From NCBI RefSeq assembly GCF_964340395.1, contig NC_135559.1, forward strand, positions 1,895,001 to 1,959,000: DNA of 64,000 bases, written 5' to 3'. Each line of letters opens with the position of its first letter. Position 1 is the stretch's first letter. Below the pieces are notes generated by a model. That model searched no databases and was not told the DNA's origin. It saw only the letters and a program-made list of their open reading frames with translations. Origin of the DNA: Glandiceps talaboti. Taxonomy: Eukaryota; Hemichordata; Enteropneusta; Spengelidae. Below are positions 53,955-64,000 of the stretch, piece by piece. Position numbers and translations under genes: made by a program.

Positions 53955-55793
53955 CTAGAGTTGGAATGGTTCAAATTTCGCCATAGCTCCATCCTTACCA
54001 TCGACCCATAGTACAGAGTCGCCAAGGTACTTCATACAAAATGCAATCTGTATAATGCGTTCTGAATTGTGAACATACACAGTTGTACCAGGTCTGACTA
54101 ACTGAGTTGACCAATATATCGGCTTCATACTACCCGACTGAGTTGTGAAACGTACGGTGGTGGTGGAACGAATCAAAATGACATCCCATACAGTTCCTTT
54201 CAAGTCTTTTGGAAAGTCCTCCATCAGTGATGTTTCATTATTGACTAAATCTTTCCAGTTAGCTTCGTCAGTTCTATAATTTGCTACAACCGTACTAAAA
54301 TTCCCCACTGCACCAATTTCGGTGGCGGGAAATTCGGATGTATTTTCAACTACAAATGTAGTCGTTCCTTCAGTGTTGGCATTGAGCCAAAATTTAACAT
54401 CTCTGCTAACACCAAATATAAGTAGTTTGCAACCACCTCTAAACAAAATATCATCGAGGATAGTAGATGATTGCCGAAGACTAAACAGATGTCGTTCTTC
54501 GTAAAAAGTTTGTAAAATGTTACATTTTTTGTCAAAAATTTCTGACTCGTCAAGAATTATGCTCAGAGGCTCTAAAATACCACCAGGTGCCATGGTTAGT
54601 ACATCAGTGTGACCTTTGACATAACTAGCTGACATTGTCCAATGATTGAGTGCTAGTGCTTTTGACAGGCCAGGGTAACACTTTGCGGACCCCTTTTGGC
54701 AGTCAAAGCCAAGCGGAACTATTTCTATTACATGGGACCCTGGATAACAAAACACGATATTACTCAAACTATCACTATGCGGAGATATGACAATGTGGGC
54801 TTGTGAAAAAGTCTCACTATTTTCCCACCATTCATTGCCCGAAGCCCACCATACAACTAAACTCAGAGTTTCCGGTAGCGTTGCGTCAATCACACGTAGT
54901 ATCTCATCCTCGTTTTCTAAACTCAGCGCGGATGGTCCAGTTTCCCTCAAGTACAGAACTATATCACCTTTCTTCGTTGAGGGCGTTTTATTCCGTAAAA
55001 ACCTAAGCGTATTTGGCGGTATAAATCCTCGCTGGTACGGTAGACTACTTGGGTAAAAACTCGGGAAGTAGACATTCTCTGCAGTATAGACCTGGTTTTC
55101 CTTCATATATACAATTTTCCAGTTGTCCAACATACAGAAATGCATAAGCAAATCCACCGCCAGATGTGATTTCACCAAAACTCGTAAAGTTGGTGTAGTC
55201 TGCATAAAGTCACAAGTAAAATTCAGCAACGGCAGCATATAAAGAACCTGTTCTTCAAATGTGTCTTGGTTGATATTCGCAAAGGAAAGGAGAGCTGTAT
55301 AAATTTTGATATCTGTTTCTTTGGTTTGGTTTAAGAAATGCTTTCCTACCTTGGCTGTCCACACTGTTGTACTATCGTAAATACTACCATCATGAGCAAC
55401 AAATCCTCCGGGAATTTGAGTCAAAACACCCATAGAGGGCGTCCTCCATTTTTGTCCAAACGATTGAACAGAGTTCTCCTTGTACGAAACAATATTCAAA
55501 ACATCAAGAATAGTAGATTTAGGTGAAATATGGAAAACGTCATTTCTCATAAATTCATACGTTGAGTTGGTTCTATACGATTCAAGTTTTCTGGCCTTCA
55601 TAAATTGTTGACTATTTTCTTTCGTTTTTATTTCATCGTTATATCCTGATAAGGATATCGGTTTATATGTTGGGTTCACCAGTGAGACCAGATTACCAAT
55701 GGAGATAAAAGTTGTCACAGACATCAGAATGACACAAATGATGAATAAACGGGTCAATTTCTTCTTGTGTAAACGAACTCGTGGCGCTGCCAT
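53955..55793 (-). CDS. Type II membrane protein: GT61-like domain fused to a DUF579/GXM methyltransferase-like domain
   Basis: Intronless, 612 codons, starting at ATG 55793 (MAAPRVRL); a TTG four codons upstream is not a credible start. A basic head and one membrane segment (about 13-33) predict a Golgi/ER type II protein. Residues about 115-365 resemble GT61 glycosyltransferases (the family of EOGT and POMGNT2): GGFVAHDGSIYD, YLRETGPSALSLENEDEIL, then PHSDSLSNIVFCYPGSHVIEI. Residues about 455-600 resemble DUF579/glucuronoxylan-methyltransferase proteins: KLLIFGVSRDVKFW, TTTFVVENTSEF, VVANYRT, GTVWDVILIRSTT, KPIYWSTQLV. Known families have a PHGAGLTN-like motif in GT61, and G-L-G-x-D and V-D-x-P motifs in DUF579; here these read PHSDSLSN, G-V-S-R-D and I-R-S-T, so both activities may be altered or lost. 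Several N-x-S/T sites fit a lumenal protein. Substrate unknown. Confidence 0.85.
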   Translation of the reverse strand: MAAPRVRLHKKKLTRLFIICVILMSVTTFISIGNLVSLVNPTYKPISLSGYNDEIKTKENSQQFMKARKLESYRTNSTYEFMRNDVFHISPKSTILDVLNIVSYKENSVQSFGQKWRTPSMGVLTQIPGGFVAHDGSIYDSTTVWTAKVGKHFLNQTKETDIKIYTALLSFANINQDTFEEQVLYMLPLLNFTCDFMQTTPTLRVLVKSHLAVDLLMHFCMLDNWKIVYMKENQVYTAENVYFPSFYPSSLPYQRGFIPPNTLRFLRNKTPSTKKGDIVLYLRETGPSALSLENEDEILRVIDATLPETLSLVVWWASGNEWWENSETFSQAHIVISPHSDSLSNIVFCYPGSHVIEIVPLGFDCQKGSAKCYPGLSKALALNHWTMSASYVKGHTDVLTMAPGGILEPLSIILDESEIFDKKCNILQTFYEERHLFSLRQSSTILDDILFRGGCKLLIFGVSRDVKFWLNANTEGTTTFVVENTSEFPATEIGAVGNFSTVVANYRTDEANWKDLVNNETSLMEDFPKDLKGTVWDVILIRSTTTVRFTTQSGSMKPIYWSTQLVRPGTTVYVHNSERIIQIAFCMKYLGDSVLWVDGKDGAMAKFEPFQL

Positions 55794-56042
55794 CTTTGCT
55801 TTCAAAAGTTATCCTTGGTTATTTGGTTGTGGTGAGCACATTGATCTGACTCATGATCACATGACAAGGCTGAGTACTCTGATGTCACGATGTCTACCCA
55901 TGACGTCATTAGGTCTTCAAAGTATTGAAATCATGATAAGTCTGTAATACAGAAAATAAAAAACTTCATTTTGAAATTGTGAAGTAGAAGATTTGAACAT
56001 AAGGAATCAACACAGCCTACGAATGCCTCATGTATGGATGCG

Positions 56043-56101
56043 TGGATGGATGGATGGATGGATGGATAGGTGGATGGATGGATGGATGAATTGGTGGGTG
56101 C

Positions 56102-56199
<98 letters not shown>

Positions 56200-56200
56200 G

Positions 56201-56244
<44 letters not shown>

Positions 56245-56291
56245 TACATACATACATACATACATACATACATACATACATACATACATAC
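56043..56291. repeat. (GGAT)n, (CAGA)n, (CA)n and (CATA)n compound repeat
   Basis: GGAT at about 56043-56089, CAGA at 56102-56199, CA at 56204-56240, CATA at 56239-56291. Lies about 250 bp upstream of the GT61-like start codon. Confidence 0.97.
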
Positions 56292-56299
56292 GAACGTAG

Positions 56300-57300
56300 G
56301 TAGGTATGTAGTGTGCGTTTATATTGTGTTGTATTGTGTTGTATTGCACCATTTCTCGGTGTCACGTGATGATCTGAGAAATCACTCTCCAGAGGTGAAA
56401 ATACATAATGTCACTCAACGAGAACTACTCAAGCATTATCTGTGGATCACGTCTGGATAATATATTGTGTAATGTGTCAAATTCTGGAGAATACAAAATC
56501 TACTACTGTATTATATTACCCTTGTAACATGACATAGCTGTTAAAATTTACACTTCAACGATTAAGGACACATGTGTTTCGATATGGGAAAATTGATATT
56601 TAACGAGAATGTCGTCACTGGAACCCTTTATTACAGTGCAAATAGAATTCCATTTGACAGGTTTACAGACTATACTACATTTATCGACAGAAAGACGGAG
56701 CGTGAGGTGAACAATAAATCTACAAGTATTTGAAATCTACGTGATTTAACACCACAATCAGACTATTAATACCGTGTGTTACGGTCACACGTTACGGATG
56801 ACACTTTACCGCTGTGTATCTATGGGTATGTACATACAGACCACTAAACACATATTGACTGTTTTTACTATTTCTGAGTCCAGTATGGTTTAATACAATA
56901 TGTTCCGATCCAACACTGCGATATTGGAAATTTTTCCTTTTAGCGTGAATAAATTAACTCCTTGAACGTGATAAGAAACGGTTACAATAGTTACGGTTCA
57001 TCTGTTACGAGTAGGTGATTTTGTATACGAAAGTTTGCTATTCAAGGTCCCTCCTAAATACGTGATAACACCATAAAAAAGACAGTCAGATCAAAATTAA
57101 TGTATAATAGTAAAACGATCATGAAAATTTCAAATTATTTTTCAAGTCAGGAATTTCTCCATTTAATTATAAAATGAATGGAATTGTGACCGTAAGAATT
57201 GATACAATGGTTAAATAGTTGGCATAACTCTGCAATACGATGAGTACCTAATGAATGTTGGGTCGGGTGTCCACCAGGTATGGCGTTCGTTGATGATACC
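56300..57300. other. Unassigned intergenic DNA
   Basis: AT-rich; nothing convincing on either strand. Confidence 0.5.
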
Positions 57301-57306
57301 AATACC

Positions 57307-57341
57307 TGAATGAATGAATGAATGAATCAATGAATGAATGA
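57307..57341. repeat. (TGAA)n short microsatellite
   Basis: About nine TGAA units with one TCAA variant. Confidence 0.95.
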
Positions 57342-57449
57342 AAGATTGGATACCTTTTTGGCTTTCGACCGCTTAGTATAAGGTCAGACCACTATCTGGT
57401 CAGAGGTATAAGCTCTGTCCCCGTGATAGCTGTGGTATAGGCCTGTATA

Positions 57450-57660
57450 GGGTTGTCGGTGGCCGAGCGGTAGCTCGAACGCCTCTTACCTCTGCAGCCT
57501 GGGTTCGCCTGTAAGTAAGAAGAGTGTCGCTCAGTTTGACTCTACCGAACAACGCAGGTTTTCCCCGGGTACTCCGGTTTCCTCCTGCACTAACACTGAA
57601 CTTTCCTCCTGTTATTGGGCAATGCCTGTTGGATGGTAAATAAATAAATAAAAATAAAAA
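57450..57660 (+). mobile_element. tRNA-derived SINE, second copy
   Basis: Begins GGGTTGTCGGTGGCCGAGCG with a tRNA-like head (GTAGCTCGAACGCC, CTGGGTTCG). The body is CTCAGTTTGACTCTACCGAA, CAGGTTTTCCCCGGGTACTC and CGGTTTCCTCC, and the tail is AAATAAATAAATAAAAATAAAAA-like. Same family as the element at 20427-20821, but with a TAAA-type tail instead of ATC. Confidence 0.85.
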
Positions 57661-59034
57661 GTATCTAAATAGATTCATGGTATGAGCCACTAAAGTAACA
57701 TCACAGTACCTTGACAGAATGTTACAAGGCCATTCTAATAATAGACACAGGGTGCTGGCAAGTGTGCTCTGATCAACTCCTATATCAACAAAAAAGCCGA
57801 TACACATGTCAATGCAGTATAGTAGAAGTAAATAGTTAACAATTGACTGGCCCCAATCATTGCTTTAGAATCCATTCAAAACATCGTCGTCCTGGCCTGT
57901 TTACCAAGTTTCCACTCGAGAATCCAGTACGCCAAACAGTGGCTTAATAAACTCGGACACAGAACATTGCAAACACATTTCATAGATCCCCATCATCTAT
58001 GTCATACTATACGATATTAAGTATATGGTTTATTAATAGATTTGTGGAAATTATAACTTTATACCATTTCGCAGTGTGAGTGTATTCATTGTACTGTACT
58101 GTACTGTGCTGAATATTCATGAGATAACTAGCTGTGATGCTTCTCCGTTTCATCACAGACAAGTAACAGTCTGTGGTTACACATCACGGTGTTACTCCAA
58201 GAGAACCCAGCCAACGGTAATCCCTGAATAGTATTAATTCGAAGTAGCCAGAGTTAGTTAACAGTGTACATCTAATGATTATTTGTCACTTTTGACGGAA
58301 ATGTCTTTCCCGGCGAAGACAATTCAAACCGTCTTCAAGTTCACCCACGTCTTGTCTTTGTTGATCACCTACAGTTCTGATAAAAATCAATTTACCACAT
58401 AACAGAAACAACAAAATATATACTTTGCTTTCAAAACTTTGCTCGTTGGTGTTTAATATTTATATTAAATTGATATATTACTTTTCATTACTGGTCGAGT
58501 TTTCCTGTCCAGCTTCACCATCATCATGCTAGAATGCGATTCCCATCACTCTGTCATGCCCATACACATAATCTTTAAATACTAATAATTTGAGAGTTTG
58601 GTACTCAGTGCAGTTAAAAGTCAGTTTGTCACAAAGATAAAGCAAACTTTCTTAACACAGAGAGAGAAAGGTAACCACATATAATTCTGCAATGTGCTGT
58701 TTTTCGCCACGAGATGATCGACCCTTTTCAAATACACTATTCATATGGTAATTTACATACTCGTATTGTCAACAAACACAATGCCAGCATTTTAACATCT
58801 GTAACGTTCATGGCCAACATCAGTCATAACACAAACAAGTATCGTTACTTGTCTGTGGTCATAGTGGATAGATTGGGGGTTTTCTTTTTCGAGATAATTA
58901 AATATTATATTGTTTTTCTTAAAACTGTTGTTGTGTTAGTTGGGGTGGGGTGTTCTGGAGACTCCGAGTTGTATGTAATACCTGTGTCACTGTAGATCCT
59001 GAAAGCATGGGTGTATCCATACTTGTGCGTGCGC

Positions 59035-59078
<44 letters not shown>

Positions 59079-59303
59079 ATATATGCTATAGTTTATATAT
59101 CGACAAAGTTATGTAATTACACGTGCATTTATCACCATGACCATGGTATGTCTACCCGGACAGAGAGGTAATAGTGAACCTTGAGCTCGATTCGTGGTCT
59201 CTCGATGTACACTGAGCTCCGTTGCCTCTCCACGTCGACCACCTGTTCGTAAATGAGATCGTTGGTATTCATGTATCATTTACAGATGCACAGTCTCTTG
59301 TTG

Positions 59304-59335
<32 letters not shown>

Positions 59336-60600
59336 AAACACACACACACACACATACTCACTGGGCGTTATTGTATAATGTATGCATGTATAGTATAAAC
59401 GTACCATCTAAAGAAAAAATGTATTATGGTGACTGTGTATACAACCCACATATGAAAAATCAAGGTCGTGATGCCTTCACACTTTAGCCGCTTGATTTTG
59501 GGTTGGAAACTTGGAAATACTAGTAATCGTTATTTCCATACTATGGGATTACTGGGACCATGGAGGTAGAAGTGGCCTTCTACCTGGCATGATGGGACAT
59601 CCATTGACTAGGACGATCAGCATGGTTTTTGAATGACAGAAAGTCAGAGAAATAAATCGACAACTTACCTACATTGACCTGAATTCACGTACACGTGCCG
59701 AATGTCTAACTGACTCTGAGTTGGAATGGGCACACATACAGTAGAGAGTAGCAGGTCAGATGCAAATTGACGGTTGAATGATAAATTGTTTTTCAGCATG
59801 CTTCAGTCCTTGTTTTGTGCCAGCATGTTTTGCATTGGTAAATTCCTCGAGTTTCTGATTTACATATCAATGTACCTCGTCGCATTGTTTCTGAAAGCCT
59901 TTGAACGAAAAAGTAACTGGTTGGCGGTATTTGTCTACTAGCAATTTGGTGAAGCATGAGAGCAATTGTTATTTTCAGGCTTTGAATGTGACAATGTCGA
60001 TAGGCAATAACTATATAACCTGCGTTATGAAAGGAGACCGAGACTGCTGATGTCCTCCTACATCCGGGGAATTGCTGATTGTGTATGTGTGTGTGTGTGG
60101 GGGGGGGGGTTCGTGGTGCAATAAATCAGCTCTGACACTCGTCGTTCGGTCGACACGATGACACTCCAAATTTGAAATTTGAAAGCAAATTATAGACGTT
60201 CTCTGTCCAATGTCTCTGAGCAAACATTATTAGATAAAGGAAACTAATGGTAAAAACAAGCATTATGGGAGGAATATGTGGTAAAATAACACAGTGGGCA
60301 AATATTTGGAATTTGGAAACACAAAAAGTCTTGGTTGACTTTTGATAAAAGTAGGATTTTTAAGGCAGAGTTGTTTTTCAATGCATCGAACCATATCCAT
60401 CCATATACCAGCGGCGTTTATGAGAGACACACCTAATAAAGAAAAGTCCTTGGACGTTATGCACTGGTACTACACTACACACAAAGATTTATTTTGACCT
60501 TTTATGCTCTGGTCTGGTGGTCAGGTCGCTGGTACACATCGGACAGTGAATAACGCGACGCGACTGGGTTTCTCCCTCGCCAGTCAAACACACCCCCAGG
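57661..60600. other. Intergenic DNA with short CA/GT repeats
   Basis: No gene supported. Holds (GT)n at about 59027-59076, (CA)n at about 59303-59354 and a (GT)n/poly-G tract at about 60083-60109. Confidence 0.5.
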
Positions 60601-60618
60601 CCTTCGTTTGAAAACAAA

Positions 60619-60858
60619 ATGATCGGGTTATATTCTACTGTTAGTAAGATAAATATTGACGGCGTAACACCAGTAGCAGTAGTCTTAGGTGGTTGCGGAC
60701 GACGTTTATTTTCTTTCTCTTCTGTTCATCAGTTATTTCGAACACAAAGACGCAAAGGTCAATGGTTCTATGTGTATTTGGCAGCAGCGACTGGCGTATT
60801 AGTCATGTATCTCTGTCAAGAGGGTTGCGATAGCATGGAAACAGCACACCTGCGTTGA
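60619..60858 (+). CDS. Possible small single-pass membrane protein, 79 aa
   Basis: Single open frame with a good start context (AAAATGA). The N-terminal half is free of acidic residues after the first 14 and rich in R (CGRRLFSF, FRTQRRKGQW), followed by a hydrophobic segment (WFYVYLAAATGVLVMYLC, about 50-67) and a short polar tail. This layout fits small mitochondrial or ER membrane proteins. I recognise no family, and no splice sites or polyadenylation signal fix it as a gene. May be chance. Confidence 0.3.
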   Translation: MIGLYSTVSKINIDGVTPVAVVLGGCGRRLFSFSSVHQLFRTQRRKGQWFYVYLAAATGVLVMYLCQEGCDSMETAHLR

Positions 60859-61240
60859 ATCAATGTGCCGCCGTCACGCACACTTACACATATGTGGTGT
60901 ACAAGACACGAATAAATGGTACAAGATAAGAACACGATTTACACAGTATTACTTTTAACTAACTTACACTGCGACACACGTACGGCTTCTCCTATTGAGG
61001 AGATACTGTGCAATGGTCCGGTTTACGATAAACATTCATGTAATGACATAGTTCTATAATAATGATTCTCGAAGTTTACAAAGACCAAAACGTCTACGGT
61101 TTATGTAGTGAAATTTTACAAACAGTGTGTTACTTTCTTCTACTCTGACACGTTTATTTGTTGAATGGCATTTTGGCTAATCTATAAATCTGCATATAAT
61201 CAATATATCTCCGTCCAGAGTCACCCGTTATATCTCAAAC

Positions 61241-61436
61241 ACCTACCCACCTACCTACCTACTTACCGACCTGTCTATCTGTCTGAAATCCAAGTATCTC
61301 TCACACGTACGCACGCACATACATACATACATACATACATACATACATACATACATACATACATACATACATACATACATACATACATACATACATACAT
61401 ACATACATACATACATACATACATACATACATACAT

Positions 61437-61494
<58 letters not shown>
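61241..61494. repeat. (CTAC)n, (CATA)n and (CAGA)n compound repeat
   Basis: CTAC at about 61241-61264, about 30 CATA units at 61317-61437, then about 14 CAGA units to 61494. Confidence 0.97.
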
Positions 61495-61495
<1 letters not shown>

Positions 61496-61965
61496 TACCT
61501 CAGACCACTAGTGCATACATACATTTTATTCCAAGTTATCCACGCGACTATTTTCACAACGTGGATATTTTTTTTGTGATTTTTGCTGGTTGTCGCTTAA
61601 AATACGTCAAAATATATCAAGTTAACTTTGTTCTACATCTGTTTACTGAAAAATATGGCTGTCAGTCTGTAGGGGCTTAGACAATGGAAATGAGGATAGT
61701 TGGGGTCTCTATACGATGCAATGATGACCCATTTATAGTTTAGTAACCTTATGTCTATCAATGTGTATTAATATGTGATAAAATCACTTGGAAATTGTGA
61801 AATCAGCGATGACGTAACCATCTCTGACAATTCCAGACCTTTCTGAATTACACGTCCATTTGTTTCCACGTTAAATCGTGTGGTAAGGTTTCATGATCGC
61901 ATGAATAACTAATTTCTCTGTAATAAATATTTACGTCCACATAGATCTACTAACAATTGTAATTA

Positions 61966-62080
61966 TAATTTACTTTATTATCCCTCACGGGGATATTTGT
62001 CTTGCAAGAACACAGAAAAACATACATGTAATCTTACACATTAAAATACCAAGAACAAGAGATGTACAAAGACGACAACT
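61966..62080 (-). mobile_element. Retroposon 3'-tail fragment
   Basis: On the minus strand the sequence CTTGCAAGACAAATATCCCC followed by GTGAGGGATAATAAAGTAAATTATAATT resembles the conserved 3' ends of LINE/SINE families (hairpin-like CCCC-GGG then ATAATAAAG). Only the tail is recognisable. Confidence 0.4.
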
Positions 62081-62337
62081 GTGTAAAGTCTACATAAAAA
62101 CAGACTCACACTTCCTCTACTTCTTACATTCTATGCACAATTCTGTCTGTTAATTTTAAAGTCATAAAATATATCAAAGATGTTAATGACGTCACAATAA
62201 TTTGAAATGAAATTAATATAGACGTTAACAGGATAGATGTAACGGTTCTAACCGATGGCCTATAAATGACCTCGGATGACATTCAAAGTGGTTTACGTGC
62301 GTTGTTGTTGTCATCGGCGTGTGTAGAACGATATAAC

Positions 62338-62888
62338 ATGGCGTCGAAGTTAGCAAAGCTGAATTCGTTTGCTGGCAAGTTTTTCTTCCGTGTAGGTGCT
62401 CTGTCGGGAGCATCGGCAGTGCTGATTGGTGCATATGGAGCTCACAGTAAGTTGATTTGAATGACGTCATTCACAAGTTCATTCGTTAAAGGTAATGGAA
62501 CTAACTACGAGTAGCCAAATATCATATCTATTTCGCACTACACTCGGCGACATAATGAGCTTATATATATTGTATTCAATCCTGTTTATGGTCGAAATGC
62601 TGCAGACATGAGAGAGGACATATATCGCTACAGTTTCTCATACAGGCTCCTAAACAAGGCTGTCAAATCTAAATTCTGAAATTACATGGCATATTAAATT
62701 AGAACACTACTATATACAAGAGGTGTTATCACATATACAACTAACTCCTTATTTCCCATGATACAGCCTGTCTAATTTAATGTCAAAATTTATTTAAAAC
62801 ACGAGTTTGTTTCAAAATGTTGTTAAAATAATGATTATTGCGAGGAATATTTGAGAACATACATACATACATACATACATACATACAT

Positions 62889-62937
<49 letters not shown>

Positions 62938-63062
62938 TACACACACAGTCAGTCAGTCAGTCAGTCAGTCAGTCAGACATACAACTTTAATATACAAATT
63001 TGACTTATTTTTTTATAATTACAGATTTCAAGACCAACATACAGGATACCTTTAGACACCAG
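62338..63062 (+). CDS. TMEM256: TMEM256 homologue, 5' part (gene runs off the right edge)
   Basis: Small membrane protein of the TMEM256/DUF423-type family, about 110 residues with several membrane helices in its relatives; function poorly known. Two exons are visible, 62338-62446 and 63025-63062, joined in frame (donor ACA|GTAAGT, acceptor TTACAG), giving 49 residues: MASKLAKLNSFAGKFFFRVG, then ALSGASAVLIGAYGAH, then NFKTNIQDTFRHQ. The GALSGA..V..GAYGAH motif is the family hallmark. The next donor (CAG|GTCAGT) is at 63063, and no further exon was found before the window ends, so the rest lies outside. Human TMEM256 starts with a shorter head before the same motif. Confidence 0.85.
62858..62976. 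repeat. (CATA)n, (CA)n and (CAGT)n compound repeat
   Basis: Lies in the first TMEM256 intron, ending about 48 bp before the exon 2 acceptor. Confidence 0.96.
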
Positions 63063-64000
63063 GTCAGTTAAATTGAAACACGCATGCGTAGTAACATCGG
63101 TATACCATATCGTTGTGTCAATTACTGTTCTGTCATATAGTCCTGTTAGTTAACTTCTGATGTTGTCTTGCTTTCTATTGTTTTATCCACATCCACATCA
63201 AATAACATCTCGACTGACAACGAAGCTTAAGGTTCTCCTTTTGTGTGTAAGCTCACCTTACCATTTGATATCAAAATATCTGTGATTTTAAGATTTTAAG
63301 ATAAGTTTCGAAAATATCTTCTGATCTTGGGTGATCACGAAACTCGCTGTTTTACAATCATGCGATATTCCATTAATCACCGGCATTCTATTTGAAACCT
63401 GATTAAAAACAATCACCGGAGTTTTAAATTTAGAAACACAATAATAAAAGAATCCGGTTGCTCGTCCAAGTAAAGCCATCTGGTGTACAGTAAGGTGATT
63501 CTAGCTGGAGTCTCTGCTGTAATGCTAATATCATCTCGAGGTTGTAGCATGATTAAACTGGAACATAATGTTTAATTTACATTAATAATTTCCATGACAA
63601 CCATGACAAATTATTGTATAAAACTATAATTAATAATGCTATGTTCTTTGTTGTGTTCGTAGTTGTGATAACAATGTTAATACTAGACGAAAACAATAAA
63701 GAAAAATAACTATTCTGTAGATGAAATATGATACATTTACGAGCGACTAACACTCATTACAATAACATCATTAATGGAATATTGTTAGTATTGAATAATA
63801 GATCCAGACAGTAATTATATTACCAATACATAGAATTTATCACTCGTAGGTAACAACCCTACGTACACGTAATAGAATGCGTACGCGGACAGAGTAACAC
63901 AGCGAGGGTTTTAAGGGGTAACGACAATCCAGGAAATAAAGGCATTTTCATTAACTTTTGGTTCTTCAGAGTCACTGGTTTTACATCACCTGCATTACTC
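63063..64000. other. Intron 2 of the TMEM256 homologue
   Basis: No exon seen. Contains the dispersed-repeat stretch AAATAAAGGCATTTTCATTA at about 63935, also found near 34258. Confidence 0.5.

Noticed and set aside
54322-55526. Plus-strand frames within the GT61-like gene
   Set aside because: Antisense shadows of the 612-codon minus-strand frame.

Overview
The window is animal nuclear DNA: AT-rich, with many introns, microsatellites, minisatellites and short inverted-repeat transposons. Gene content is SMC4, a DED-NACHT receptor-like gene, a secreted C1q-domain protein, a GT61-like glycosyltransferase-type protein and a TMEM256 homologue. Together these suggest a marine invertebrate, either a deuterostome or a lophotrochozoan; I cannot name the species. 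There is no CRISPR array, rRNA or bacterial-type operon, and I saw no provirus or other capsid- or envelope-bearing element.

Layout. 1-2830: simple repeats and unassigned DNA. 2840-2900 (-): a possible first exon of a gene diverging from SMC4. 3100-3422: probable SMC4 promoter and a non-coding first exon. 4529-21219 (+): complete SMC4 (23 coding exons, 1267 codons after splicing), whose introns are full of tandem repeats and MITEs. 21220-25500: SMC4 3' region, a 1.5 kb minisatellite with a 57 bp unit, and MITEs. 25555-30398 (-): a three-exon DED-NACHT gene with a large ATGT/ATGC microsatellite in intron 1. 31930-33870 (-): a decayed LINE. 35970-37010: microsatellites partly enclosed by a 57 bp inverted repeat. 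38005-47164 (+): a two-exon secreted coiled-coil/C1q gene with an 8.2 kb intron. 47200-53900: mostly non-coding, with a palindromic MITE carrying a 9 bp target duplication. 53955-55793 (-): an intronless gene for a type II membrane protein that joins a GT61-like domain to a domain resembling DUF579/GXM methyltransferases, both with altered key motifs. 56000-62300: microsatellites, a SINE and a possible small membrane protein. 62338 to beyond the right edge (+): the 5' exons of a TMEM256 homologue.

The genes do not form one pathway. SMC4 is a housekeeping condensin subunit. The DED-NACHT and C1q genes belong to families used in innate immunity. The GT61-like protein is probably in the Golgi or ER. 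The two most interesting themes are the GT61/methyltransferase-like fusion and the tandem repeats in SMC4 introns that copy the neighbouring splice sites, giving arrays of decoy donors or acceptors.
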